Both the position numbers and the translations under genes were made by a program. This document shows, in pieces, positions 6,265 to 13,971 of a stretch of DNA of 21,588 nt; positions within the stretch are counted from its first letter, which is position 1, and the number at the start of each line of letters is the position of its first letter. The stretch is from contig JAXDJC010000173.1 in NCBI GenBank assembly GCA_034663685.1, positions 1 to 21,588 of the forward strand, written 5' to 3'. The stretch comes from AC-37 sp034663685 (lineage in GTDB: Bacteria > Actinomycetota > Thermoleophilia > Solirubrobacterales > Thermoleophilaceae). The notes under the pieces were generated by a model that did no database searches, was not told the origin of the DNA, and saw nothing but the letters and a program-made list of their open reading frames with translations.

Positions 6265-8061
6265 ATGGAGGCTGCCACGGGCGCGAAGAACGCGCTCGAG
6301 ATGGGGACCCAGACCAGGACGATCGCGGCCGAGGTCCCCGCGGCCGTCGCGAAGCACTCCGCCCACGTCGCCCAGATGTACAAGCACGGCGGCGACTGGG
6401 CCAAGATCACCTACGAGGACATGGGCACGGCGTCGCGCGAGATCGCGCTCGGGCTGCTCGACCTGGGCATCCAGCCGCGCGACCGCGTCGCGATCCTGAG
6501 CCACACGCGTCCCGAGTGGACCTGGGCCAACTTCGGAACGGTCACCGCCGGCGCCACCTCCGTCTCGATCTACCAGACCAACTCGCCCGAGGAGTGCCGC
6601 TACGTGCTCGAGCACTCCGAGTCCGTCGCGGTGTTCGCCGAGGACGAGGAGCAGCTGGCCAAGATCCGCGCGGTGCGCGAGCATCTGCCCGCGCTCCGGC
6701 ACGTGATCGCGTTCGAGCCGGGCTCGGACTCCGATGGCGTGATCACGCTCGAGGAGCTGCGCGAGCGCGGCCGCGGCCGCGACGAGGCCGAATGGCAGCA
6801 GGCCGCCGAGGCCGTGAAGCCGGAGGACCCGTGCCAGTTCATCTACACCTCCGGCACCACGGGCCCGCCCAAGGGCTGCGTGATCACGCACGGTAACTAC
6901 GCGGCCATGCGCGACATGGTGCTCGGGCAGGGCGCCGTCGAGGAGCAGGACGCCGTCTACCTCTACCTCCCGCTCGCGCACTCGTTCGCGCTGCTGATCC
7001 AGTTCCTGGTGCTGGACGTGGGCGGCACGATCGCCTACTGGCAGAAGGACCCGACCAAGATCGTGCCCGACCTCCAGGAGGTCCGGCCGCACTACTTCCC
7101 CTCGGTCCCGCGGATCTTCGAGAAGATCTACACGCTCGCCACCAGCAACGCGCCCGACGCGGAGCAACTCGAGAAGGCCGTGGCGCTGGGCGTGAAGGTG
7201 CGTGAGATGCAGCAGCGCGGCGAGGAGATCCCGGCGGAGCTCCAGGAGCCGTTCGACCAGGCCGAGGAGGCGCTCTACAAGAACGTGCGCGCGATCTTCG
7301 GCGGCCGGGTCCGTCAGGGCGTGAGCGGAGCGGCGCCGATCGCCAAGGAGGTGCTCGAGTTCTTCTACGCGTGCGGGATCCCGATCTTCGAGGGCTACGG
7401 GATGACCGAGACATCCACGGCGGCCACCGCCCAGACGCTCGACAGCTTCCGCTTCGGGTCGGTCGGCCGGATCCTCGAGCCGATGGAGGCGAAGATCGCC
7501 GAGGACGGGGAGCTGCTTCTGCGCGGCCCGAACATCTTCGAGGGCTACTACAAGAACGAGGAGGCCACCCGGGAGGCCCTGGAGGACGGCTGGCTGCACA
7601 CCGGCGACCTCGCCCACATCGACGAGGACGGCTTCGTCTTCATCACCGGCCGCAAGAAGGACATCATCATCACGGCCGGCGGCAAGAACATCACGCCCGC
7701 CAACCTGGAGAACGGCCTCAAGCAGAACCGCTACATCTCGCAGGCCGTGGTGCTGGGCGACCGCAAGCCCTACCTCGTGGCGCTGATCACGCTCGACCCG
7801 GACGAGGTGCCCGGCTTCGCCGAGCAGCACGGCCTGGCGCCCGAGGAGGTGCCGGAGTCCGAGCAGATGCGGGCCGAGGTCCAGAAGGTCATGGACGAGG
7901 TCAACGCCCAGGTCGGGCGCGTGGAGCAGGTCAAGAAGTTCAAGATCCTGCCGGAGGACCTGTCGCAGGCCACCGGCGAGCTGACCCCCACGATGAAGGT
8001 CAAGCGCAACGTGGTGGCCGAGAAGTTCGCGGACACGGTCGAGAGTTTTTACTCGTCGTAA
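6265..8061 (+). CDS. Long-chain fatty acyl-CoA ligase (AMP-forming)
   Basis: 598 residues, the usual length for long-chain FadD/FACL enzymes, which activate fatty acids with ATP and CoA to acyl-CoA via an acyl-adenylate. Hallmarks are the P-loop YTSGTTGPPKG (from residue 194), the adenine-binding YGMTET (378-383), LHTGDLAHIDEDGF (TGD at 446-448), the hinge and linker GRKKDIIIT (from 462) with AGGKNITP, and a C-terminal TPTMKVKR carrying the probable catalytic lysine. No signal or membrane segment is seen, so it is cytoplasmic or peripheral. ATG 6265 has GGAGGAGAG about 9 nt upstream, and an earlier in-frame start would overlap the small upstream gene. It resembles the FadD15-like long-chain group. 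Which fatty acids it uses, and whether for degradation or lipid synthesis, is not visible. Confidence 0.92.
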   Translation: MEAATGAKNALEMGTQTRTIAAEVPAAVAKHSAHVAQMYKHGGDWAKITYEDMGTASREIALGLLDLGIQPRDRVAILSHTRPEWTWANFGTVTAGATSVSIYQTNSPEECRYVLEHSESVAVFAEDEEQLAKIRAVREHLPALRHVIAFEPGSDSDGVITLEELRERGRGRDEAEWQQAAEAVKPEDPCQFIYTSGTTGPPKGCVITHGNYAAMRDMVLGQGAVEEQDAVYLYLPLAHSFALLIQFLVLDVGGTIAYWQKDPTKIVPDLQEVRPHYFPSVPRIFEKIYTLATSNAPDAEQLEKAVALGVKVREMQQRGEEIPAELQEPFDQAEEALYKNVRAIFGGRVRQGVSGAAPIAKEVLEFFYACGIPIFEGYGMTETSTAATAQTLDSFRFGSVGRILEPMEAKIAEDGELLLRGPNIFEGYYKNEEATREALEDGWLHTGDLAHIDEDGFVFITGRKKDIIITAGGKNITPANLENGLKQNRYISQAVVLGDRKPYLVALITLDPDEVPGFAEQHGLAPEEVPESEQMRAEVQKVMDEVNAQVGRVEQVKKFKILPEDLSQATGELTPTMKVKRNVVAEKFADTVESFYSS

Positions 8062-8098
8062 CGCCCACCCGCTAGCGTGCCCGGCCCCGCGTTCCGGC

Positions 8099-8104
8099 TA
8101 CCCT
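8099..8104 (+). promoter_or_regulatory. -10-like hexamer TACCCT, 7 nt before TTG 8112
   Basis: TACCCT ends 7 nt before the TTG start of the membrane-protein gene. A second hexamer, TAGCGT at 8073-8078, lies further upstream in the same 50-nt gap and would give a short leader instead. Leaderless starts on TTG are less usual than on ATG/GTG, so the distal hexamer may be the real one. Confidence 0.3.
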
Positions 8105-8111
8105 CCGCGAC

Positions 8112-8588
8112 TTGGCGAGTAACGACCCCACCGATACCGGCGGACTGTTCATCGGCCGCCGCCCCGGCACCGCTCCCATGCGGTACCGGGAGAAGCCGCC
8201 GGACGCCGGCGGCGGCCGCCAGCGCGCCGATCGGGGGTTCGCGGCCTTCCTCCTGGTGATCGAGACGGTCCTCTGCGTCTCGCTCTGGGGCCCGCAGCCG
8301 GTCGGCTGGCTGTGGGTGGGCTCGCGCGTGAACTACTGGACCGGCTCGGTGTCGCTGGGGATCGTCTCGGCGTTCCTCGGGATGCTGCTCACTCTCTTCA
8401 TCACGCTGATGATCGCCAAGCGCGTGGACCACGCGTGGAAGCTCGTGCGCCGGGCATCCGGCATCCGGCAGGAGAAGGGCGCGCTCGAGCGGATCTTCAT
8501 CGTGAGCCTGATCCTGACCGTGATCCCGTTCCTGTTCTGGTTCTTCATCATCCAGGGCCCCGGGCCGTCGCTGGCGCCCACGAAGTAG
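8112..8588 (+). CDS. Conserved-looking three-helix membrane protein of unknown function
   Basis: 158 residues from a TTG start. A polar, Gly/Pro/Arg-rich N-terminal tail of about 40 residues is followed by three hydrophobic helices: near 43-60 (FAAFLLVIETVLCVSLWG), 75-100 (VSLGIVSAFLGMLLTLFITLMIA) and 127-147 (IFIVSLILTVIPFLFWFFII). Between helices two and three is a basic cytoplasmic loop (KRVDHAWKLVRRASGIRQEKG). By the positive-inside rule that loop and the N-terminus would not both fit unless the first helix orientation is N-in, which puts the C-terminus outside. I do not recognise a family. The aminotransferase gene follows after 20 nt, so they may be co-transcribed. The TTG start is the best available but not certain; an internal ATG (MRYREKPP) would shorten the tail. 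Confidence 0.7.
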   Translation: MASNDPTDTGGLFIGRRPGTAPMRYREKPPDAGGGRQRADRGFAAFLLVIETVLCVSLWGPQPVGWLWVGSRVNYWTGSVSLGIVSAFLGMLLTLFITLMIAKRVDHAWKLVRRASGIRQEKGALERIFIVSLILTVIPFLFWFFIIQGPGPSLAPTK

Positions 8589-8608
8589 CGGCGGGCGAGC
8601 CGGCGGGC

Positions 8609-9739
8609 ATGGGCCTCCTCGACTACTACCGCCAGTTCGACGACATCGATCCGGAGACGATCAACCGCGATCTGCGCGAGCGCCGCCGGCGGGAGAAGAT
8701 GCTCGCCCTCGAGCACGTGCCCACGCTCGACCTGTCGAGCACCGAGTGGCCCGACTTCCCGCACTCGGAGATCATGAACGCGGCCATCTACGCCGCCCGG
8801 GGGCGCGTGAACGGGTACCCCGATCGCCACGCGAAGGAGATCCGCCGTCAGCTCGCCGAGCGCCACGGGGTCGAGGCCGAGCAGATCGTGATGGGCAACG
8901 GGGCGGCGGAGCTGATCCAGGCGGCGGCGCTCGTGCTCGTGGAGCGCGGCGCCGAGCTGGTCACGCCGTGGCCGTCGTACCCGCTCTACCCGCTGATGGC
9001 CCAGCGGGCCGGCGGCCGCCCGGTGGCGGTCGACCTGCGCGGCGGGCGGGCCGACCTCGACGCGGTGCGCGACGCCGTCACGCCGAAGACGCGGGTGGTC
9101 GTGATCTGCAACCCGAACGACCCGACCGGCACCTACGTGACCGCGGAGGAGATCGGCACGCTCGCCTCCTCCCTGCCCGAGCACGTGCACCTGCTGGTGG
9201 ACGAGGCCTACATCGAGTTCCAGGACGTCGAGCCGGCCGACTCGGTGCTGCGCCTGGTCGACGCCTTCCCGCGCATGCTCGTGTTCCGAACCTTCTCCAA
9301 GATCTGGGGGCTGTCCGGCCTGCGCGCGGGCTACGCGGTCGGATCGCGCGCGTCCGGTGAGCTCTTGGGCTCGATCGCCCCGGCGCTCGGCGTGAACGTG
9401 CTCACCCAGGCGGGCATCTACTACGCGCTGAACATGGGCGACAGCGCGATCGACTCACGCCGCGACATGGTGATCGAGCAGCGCCGGCGCGTGGCCGACG
9501 AGCTGCACGACCTTCCCGTGGACGCGCCCGAGAGCCAGGCCAACTTCGTCTGGCTGCACGCGGCGGAGCTGAGCGGGGCCCAGCTGGCCGCGCGACTGGA
9601 GGAGAAGAGGGTGCTGGTGGCGCCGGGCGGCCCGCTCGGCGCCGACGACTGCGTGCGCGCGTCGATCCGCTACGCGGGCGCCACGGGCCGGCTGCTCAGC
9701 GCACTGCGCGAGGCCGTCACGGGCACGACCGCCGCCTGA
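8609..9739 (+). CDS. PLP-dependent aminotransferase, histidinol-phosphate aminotransferase-like (class I/II)
   Basis: 376 residues with the fold-type I aminotransferase signature: NGAAELI (PLP phosphate region near 97), CNPNDPTGTY (Asn168/Asn170), LLVDEAYIEF (Asp198 contacting the PLP ring nitrogen, Tyr201), and FSKIWGLSGLRAGY with the Schiff-base Lys231, followed by a C-terminal ASIRYAG region holding the substrate carboxylate-binding arginine. The overall pattern is closest to HisC and its relatives, which transfer the amino group of glutamate to imidazole-acetol phosphate or related substrates. No other histidine gene is nearby, so a different amino acid or phosphonate substrate is possible. 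ATG 8609 has only a weak GGCGGGC upstream. The extended N-terminus (MGLLDYYRQFDDIDPETINRD) is longer than in minimal HisC proteins. Confidence 0.85.
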   Translation: MGLLDYYRQFDDIDPETINRDLRERRRREKMLALEHVPTLDLSSTEWPDFPHSEIMNAAIYAARGRVNGYPDRHAKEIRRQLAERHGVEAEQIVMGNGAAELIQAAALVLVERGAELVTPWPSYPLYPLMAQRAGGRPVAVDLRGGRADLDAVRDAVTPKTRVVVICNPNDPTGTYVTAEEIGTLASSLPEHVHLLVDEAYIEFQDVEPADSVLRLVDAFPRMLVFRTFSKIWGLSGLRAGYAVGSRASGELLGSIAPALGVNVLTQAGIYYALNMGDSAIDSRRDMVIEQRRRVADELHDLPVDAPESQANFVWLHAAELSGAQLAARLEEKRVLVAPGGPLGADDCVRASIRYAGATGRLLSALREAVTGTTAA

Positions 9740-9777
9740 GCGACCAATCCCCAACCTTCGCGGCTGCCCGTCGTTCC

Positions 9778-9783
9778 TAAGCT
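9778..9783 (+). promoter_or_regulatory. -10-like hexamer TAAGCT upstream of the low-complexity membrane protein
   Basis: TAAGCT ends 15 nt before ATG 9799, leaving a leader of about 8 nt. It touches GTG 9784, which argues against that codon as the start. No -35 box stands out in the 59-nt gap after the aminotransferase gene. Confidence 0.4.
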
Positions 9784-9798
9784 GTGCAGGACGCATCC

Positions 9799-10491
9799 AT
9801 GTCCGTCGAACTAGCCACCCCGGCCTCAGCCACCCAACCCGCGCCGCACGTGACCGCGCCCGCGCCGCACGTGACCGCGCCACGCGCGGACCTTCCGGTG
9901 TTCGCCTCGGAGCGGAGGCGGCGTGCACGGGCGCTGCGCTTCGCGGGCTGGACGCTCGCGGCCGTAACCGCGCTCTGGCTGGTTGCGCTCGTCCTGGGCG
10001 CGTTCGGGCTGCGTCCGCTCCCGGCCCTGGGCCTGCCCCAGGCGCCCGGCGCCGCCGCGTCCCCCGCGCATGACCGGACCGCGGGCGCCTCGGCCACGGA
10101 AGCGATCGCCCGCGTGCGCCACGTGACCACCGCGGCCCGCGCCACCCAGGCGGCGCGGCATGGCGGCTCGGCGAATTCGAGCCACACCGCGGGCGGCAGC
10201 CGCAAGGACCCGGGCGGCAGCTCCGCATCCAGCGGAGGCGCGAGCACGGGCGGCAGCGGACCCACCAAGGGCACGCCGTCGGTGAGCCCTCCCTCCACCG
10301 GGCCCTCCGCGTCGGCCACGCCGGGCTCCAAGGCGCACGTCAACAACGGCAACTCCGCAACCGCGCCCGGCGCCGCCAATCGCCCGGACCGCACCGCCGG
10401 AACCACCCCGGGCAAGTCGGGATCCGCGCCCGGCGCCGCCGTCTCCGGCGGGCACCGCGGCGCGAACGGCCGCGGCCCAAAGTCCCCCTGA
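9799..10491 (+). CDS. Membrane-anchored low-complexity Ser/Gly/Thr/Pro-rich protein
   Basis: 230 residues. A polar N-terminal segment with a duplicated APHVTAP is followed by a basic cluster (ERRRRARALR), one hydrophobic helix near residues 47-71 (WTLAAVTALWLVALVLGAFGL), and then about 150 residues of low-complexity Ala/Gly/Ser/Thr/Pro sequence with no predicted fold. The basic cluster before the helix predicts a cytoplasmic N-terminus and an extracellular, disordered tail. Such tails often cross or decorate cell walls and can carry sugars; that is inference. ATG 9799 is preferred (AGGA 7 nt upstream, correct spacing to the upstream hexamer); GTG 9784 would add five residues. The deacetylase-glycosyltransferase gene begins 7 nt after the stop, so the two products probably work in the same envelope process. 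No family was recognised. Confidence 0.6.
   Translation: MSVELATPASATQPAPHVTAPAPHVTAPRADLPVFASERRRRARALRFAGWTLAAVTALWLVALVLGAFGLRPLPALGLPQAPGAAASPAHDRTAGASATEAIARVRHVTTAARATQAARHGGSANSSHTAGGSRKDPGGSSASSGGASTGGSGPTKGTPSVSPPSTGPSASATPGSKAHVNNGNSATAPGAANRPDRTAGTTPGKSGSAPGAAVSGGHRGANGRGPKSP
9841..9882 (+). repeat. Two-copy 21-bp in-frame tandem repeat
   Basis: Two adjacent 21-bp units (9841-9861 and 9862-9882) match at 20 of 21 positions and encode a duplicated APHVTAP in the N-terminal cytoplasmic tail of the low-complexity membrane protein. The near identity at DNA level suggests a recent duplication. Confidence 0.85.
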
Positions 10492-10498
10492 GGCGACC

Positions 10499-12637
10499 TT
10501 GAGGAGTCCCCGCCGGCCCGGCACGGCGGCTCAGATCGCGCGCGCCCGGCGCCGGATTCGCCGTCCGCCGGGCCACTGGATGCTGCTGGCCTTCTGCCTC
10601 GTCACGCTGCTCGTGCTGCTCGGCGTACAGGGAATCGCCGCGCACACCACGCGGTCGAGCGCGACGCCCGTCGCGGGCACAGCCGGTGCGCCGCTCGCCG
10701 GCTCCGGGCCGATCCTGTCACTTCAGAACGGGCGGCTCGTCTCGCGCGGGTCGGCGCCGGCGCGGCGGATCGCCCTCACCTTCGACGACGGCCCCGACCC
10801 GCGCTGGACACCGCGGGTCGCCGCCGAGCTCACCCGGCTCGGCGTGCCGGCCACGTTCTTTGTCGTCGGCAGCAGGGTCGTGCGCTACCCGGGCCTCGTC
10901 CGCGACCTCCACGAGCACGGGTTCGAGCTCGGAAACCACACCTTCAGCCACACGGACGTTGCGGCGCTGCCCGGCTGGGAGCTGTCGCTTCAGCTGGGAC
11001 TCACGGAGAACGCGGTGGCCGGGGCGACCGGCGTGCGCCCACGGCTCTTCCGGCCCCCCTATTCGGCCGTCCCGGCGGCGGTCACCACCAAGCAGCTCGC
11101 CGGCCTGCGCGCCGTGGCGCGACGGGGGTACGCGGTCGTTCTCTCCGATTTCGACACACGCGATTGGAGCCGGCCGGGCGTGGCGTCGATCGTGAGCGCC
11201 GGCATCCCGCCCTCCGGCGCCGGCGGGCTCGTGTTGATGCACGACGGCGGCGGCGACCGGTCGCAGACCGTGGCGGCGCTGCGGCGGCTGGTCCCCGAGC
11301 TGCGACGCCGCGGCTTCCGATTCGTGACGGCATCCGATCTCGCCGGGATCGGGCGGGCGGATGCCGAGCCCGCGACCTCGACCTGGGAGCGTGCGCGCGG
11401 CCGTCTCCTTCTCGCCACGCTAGGCGTCGCTCACGCCGTGACCGCCGCGTTCACCTTCACGCTGGTGCCGATCGCCGTGCTCGCGCTCGTGCGGATGATC
11501 GCGCTGTTCGTGTTCGCCCGCCGCCATGCGCGCGAGGTCCGCTCCGCTGGGCACATGGAGGAGTTCCTCCCCGCCGTCTCCGTGGTGGTTCCGGCCTTCA
11601 ACGAGGCCGCCGGCATCGAACGGGCCGCGCGATCGCTCGACGCGAGCGACCACCCCGACTTCGAGGTGATCGTGGTGGACGACGGGTCCGACGACGGCAC
11701 CGGCGACCTCGTCGAGGCGCTGGGGCTGGCCCACGTGCGCGTCCTGCGCCAGGCGAACGCCGGAAAGCCCGCGGCCCTGAACCGCGGCGTGGAGGCGGCG
11801 CGCAACGACGTGATCGTGACCGTGGACGGCGACACGGTCTTCGAGCCCGAAACGCTGCGCGCGCTGGTCCAGCCGTTCCGCGAGCCGGACGTGGGAGCCG
11901 TGGCCGGCAACACGAAGGTGGGCAACCGGCGCGGACTGCTCGGCCGCTGGCAGCACATCGAGTACGTGATGGGGTTCAACCTCGACCGTCGCCTCTACGA
12001 CCTGCTGCGCTGCATGCCCACGGTTCCCGGCGCGATCGGGGCGTTCCGCCGTGAGGCGCTCGTCGACATCGGCGGCGTCTCAGACGCAACCCTGGCCGAG
12101 GACACGGACATCACGATCGGGATCGGCCGGGCCGGCTGGCGCGTGGCGTACGCGGAGGATGCGCGCGCCTGGACCGAGGCGCCCGCTTCGCTTGCGGCGC
12201 TGTGGCGGCAGCGCTACCGCTGGTCCTACGGCACGATGCAAGCGATCTGGAAGCACCGCGCCGCGGTGGTGCGGCCACGTGAGTGGCGGATCGGACGGGT
12301 TGCGATCCCGTACCTGCTCCTGTTCCAGATCCTGCTTCCGCTTCTGGCGCCACTGATCGACCTGTTCGCGATCTACGGGATCGTCTTCCTCGACCCCCTG
12401 CCGGTGATCGGCTACTGGCTCGGGTTCAACGCCCTCAACCTCCTGCTCGGCTGGTACGCGTTCCGGCTCGATCACGAGTCCCCCCGCCCGCTGTGGGCGA
12501 TGCCGCTCCAGCAGTTCGTCTACCGCCAGCTCATGTACCTGGTGGCGATCGAGTCCGTGATCAGCGCCCTGCTGGGCAACCGGATCCGCTGGCAGCCGAT
12601 GGAGCGCACCGGCGAGCTGGAGGTTCCGGGGGGCTAG
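10499..12637 (+). CDS. Polysaccharide deacetylase fused to family 2 glycosyltransferase, membrane-bound
   Basis: 712 residues from TTG 10499 (GAGG overlapping the previous stop as ribosome binding site). The order is a basic N-terminus; a membrane helix (28-48); a NodB-type deacetylase domain with TFDDGPD (Asp96/Asp97), HTFSH (His147, His151), RPPYS and LMHDGG (His248); membrane helices near 303-340; a GT-A glycosyltransferase domain with VVVPAFNE, VVDDGSDDGT, VDGDT (Asp443/Asp445), TLAEDTD and QRYRW (Gln571-Trp575); and finally several membrane helices. The GT part belongs to the processive group with cellulose, chitin/poly-GlcNAc and hyaluronan synthases, recognised by the D,D,D,QxxRW set. 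Joining synthase and deacetylase suggests synthesis, export and partial de-N-acetylation of an extracellular amino-sugar polymer. The polymer itself is inferred, not shown. All catalytic motifs look intact. Confidence 0.9.
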   Translation: MRSPRRPGTAAQIARARRRIRRPPGHWMLLAFCLVTLLVLLGVQGIAAHTTRSSATPVAGTAGAPLAGSGPILSLQNGRLVSRGSAPARRIALTFDDGPDPRWTPRVAAELTRLGVPATFFVVGSRVVRYPGLVRDLHEHGFELGNHTFSHTDVAALPGWELSLQLGLTENAVAGATGVRPRLFRPPYSAVPAAVTTKQLAGLRAVARRGYAVVLSDFDTRDWSRPGVASIVSAGIPPSGAGGLVLMHDGGGDRSQTVAALRRLVPELRRRGFRFVTASDLAGIGRADAEPATSTWERARGRLLLATLGVAHAVTAAFTFTLVPIAVLALVRMIALFVFARRHAREVRSAGHMEEFLPAVSVVVPAFNEAAGIERAARSLDASDHPDFEVIVVDDGSDDGTGDLVEALGLAHVRVLRQANAGKPAALNRGVEAARNDVIVTVDGDTVFEPETLRALVQPFREPDVGAVAGNTKVGNRRGLLGRWQHIEYVMGFNLDRRLYDLLRCMPTVPGAIGAFRREALVDIGGVSDATLAEDTDITIGIGRAGWRVAYAEDARAWTEAPASLAALWRQRYRWSYGTMQAIWKHRAAVVRPREWRIGRVAIPYLLLFQILLPLLAPLIDLFAIYGIVFLDPLPVIGYWLGFNALNLLLGWYAFRLDHESPRPLWAMPLQQFVYRQLMYLVAIESVISALLGNRIRWQPMERTGELEVPGG

Positions 12638-13899
12638 GCGTCTTCGGACTGCCTGAGCAGGGCGCCGGTGGTCTGCTCGAGGATGCGGCGCCACGCCCGG
12701 GTCTGCTCCTTCTCCCGCTCGAAGTGCTTGATCACCTTGCGCACGCGCGTGGCGGAGATCTCGATGCCGTGCCGCGCGCAGACCGAGCGCAGCCGGTCGT
12801 AGTCCTTGGCCAGCTGGAGCGTGACCGACTCGAACCCGTGCCTGGCGATGTCCACGCGGCGGGTGAAGTTCATGATGTTCGTGTCGAACATCAGCTCGTC
12901 GTTGGGGTCGGGCTCGATCAGGATGATGTCCACCCCGGGGTACTTCTCCTGCCAGACCCGCACCGCCTCGTGCAGGCGCTGGTGCGCCAGCAGCTTGAAC
13001 GCCTGGTAGCCGATCTGCGGGAAGCCCATGTCGGCCACGCGGCGCACGCGGCTGCCGGTCATGGTGGGAATCAGCTTCTGGAAGTCGTTCACGTACGGCA
13101 CGAGCGGATTGACCACGATCACGAACTTGGCCCCCGCCTCCACCGCCACGTCCACGTTGGTGGTGGAGCGAATGCCGCCGTCCACGAGGTGGCGGCCCTT
13201 GATCTCGACCGGGCGGTAGATCATCGGCAGCCCGGTGGAGGCCGCCGACGCCTTCGAGATCGGCACGTCGTCCCAGCCGTCGGCCCCGAACACGATCCGC
13301 TCGCAGGTGTCGAGGTCGGTGGCGGTGAGGTACAGCTCGTTCTCGAGCAGCCGGAAGTCGTTCACGCGGTCGGGGTCGCTGAGCACCTCCTGGAGGTATT
13401 TCTCGATGCCCGAGCCGTCGTAGATCCCCGGCGGCAGGCCCTCGGCCAGCCCGAGGGCGAGGTCCATCATCGACACGTTGCGGAGGTTGGAGAGCAGCGT
13501 GCGGAGCACGCCCACCGATCGGACCGGCATGAGCGCGAGGCTCTTGGCCAGCTCGGGGTAGTCGAGCTTGAGGACGGTGCCCATGTTGATGTCGCGGAAC
13601 GGCGTGGGCGTCTGCTGGTTGACCACCCGCATCATCTCCTCGGGGGTCACGCCGTTGGCCGCCAGGCTGGCCACGAAGGAGCCGGCGCTGGTGCCCACGT
13701 ATACGTCGAACTCGTTGATCGTGCGGTTGACCGCCAGCAGGTCGAGCGCGCGCAGGGCGCCGATCTCGTAGACGCCGCCCGTGACGCCGCCGCCGCCCAG
13801 CACCAGGGCGGTCTTGGAGCGGCGCCCGCGGCGGCGAGCGGGCTTGCCGGCCGCCTGCTTGCGCTGAGCCGGCTTTTCGAGCTTGACTACCTTGCCCAT
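12634..13899 (-). CDS. Patatin-like phospholipase family protein
   Basis: 421 residues. A basic, lysine/arginine-rich N-terminal 28 residues precede the patatin core: the oxyanion glycine loop GGGGVTGG (35-42), the nucleophile elbow GTSAG (Ser71) and the catalytic Asp in DGG (Asp240). This Ser-Asp dyad hydrolyses phospholipids or other acyl esters in known members. The C-terminal 170 residues are helical and basic (RVRKVIKHFEREKEQTRAWRR). There is no signal peptide, so action on the inner face of the membrane or on intracellular lipid is likely. ATG 13899 has no Shine-Dalgarno, but a CATACT hexamer ends 8 nt upstream. It diverges from the DD-peptidase gene over 72 nt, and its stop overlaps that of the convergent deacetylase-glycosyltransferase gene in a CTAG. 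Confidence 0.88.
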   Translation of the reverse strand: MGKVVKLEKPAQRKQAAGKPARRRGRRSKTALVLGGGGVTGGVYEIGALRALDLLAVNRTINEFDVYVGTSAGSFVASLAANGVTPEEMMRVVNQQTPTPFRDINMGTVLKLDYPELAKSLALMPVRSVGVLRTLLSNLRNVSMMDLALGLAEGLPPGIYDGSGIEKYLQEVLSDPDRVNDFRLLENELYLTATDLDTCERIVFGADGWDDVPISKASAASTGLPMIYRPVEIKGRHLVDGGIRSTTNVDVAVEAGAKFVIVVNPLVPYVNDFQKLIPTMTGSRVRRVADMGFPQIGYQAFKLLAHQRLHEAVRVWQEKYPGVDIILIEPDPNDELMFDTNIMNFTRRVDIARHGFESVTLQLAKDYDRLRSVCARHGIEISATRVRKVIKHFEREKEQTRAWRRILEQTTGALLRQSEDA

Positions 13900-13907
13900 C
13901 CGCGCCG

Positions 13908-13913
13908 AGTATG
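13908..13913 (-). promoter_or_regulatory. -10-like hexamer CATACT for the patatin gene
   Basis: Minus-strand CATACT ends 8 nt before ATG 13899. It departs from TAnnnT at the first base but keeps the second A and final T. The absence of a ribosome binding site supports a leaderless message. Confidence 0.3.
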
Positions 13914-13951
13914 GCAGCGGCCACGGCGCCCGGACCGCAACCTCGCGCCGC

Positions 13952-13957
13952 TAGGGT
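13952..13957 (+). promoter_or_regulatory. -10-like hexamer TAGGGT for the DD-peptidase gene
   Basis: TAGGGT ends 14 nt before ATG 13972, predicting a leader of about 7 nt with no room for a Shine-Dalgarno. It shares the 72-nt divergent gap with the patatin promoter candidate. Confidence 0.4.
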
Positions 13958-13971
13958 GGTTCTCCCCTCCG

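Noticed and set aside
6223..7830. Long antisense open frame over the acyl-CoA ligase gene
   Set aside because: Composition is typical of the complementary strand of a high-GC gene, with no domains; the ligase on the plus strand has every motif.
12080..13924. Minus-strand open frame of about 614 codons overlapping the patatin gene
   Set aside because: It is in another frame than the patatin protein, Arg/Gly-rich, with no recognisable motif.
12283..13971. In-frame upstream extension of the DD-peptidase gene
   Set aside because: The extension is antisense to the patatin gene and would bury the signal peptide, which starts cleanly at ATG 13972.
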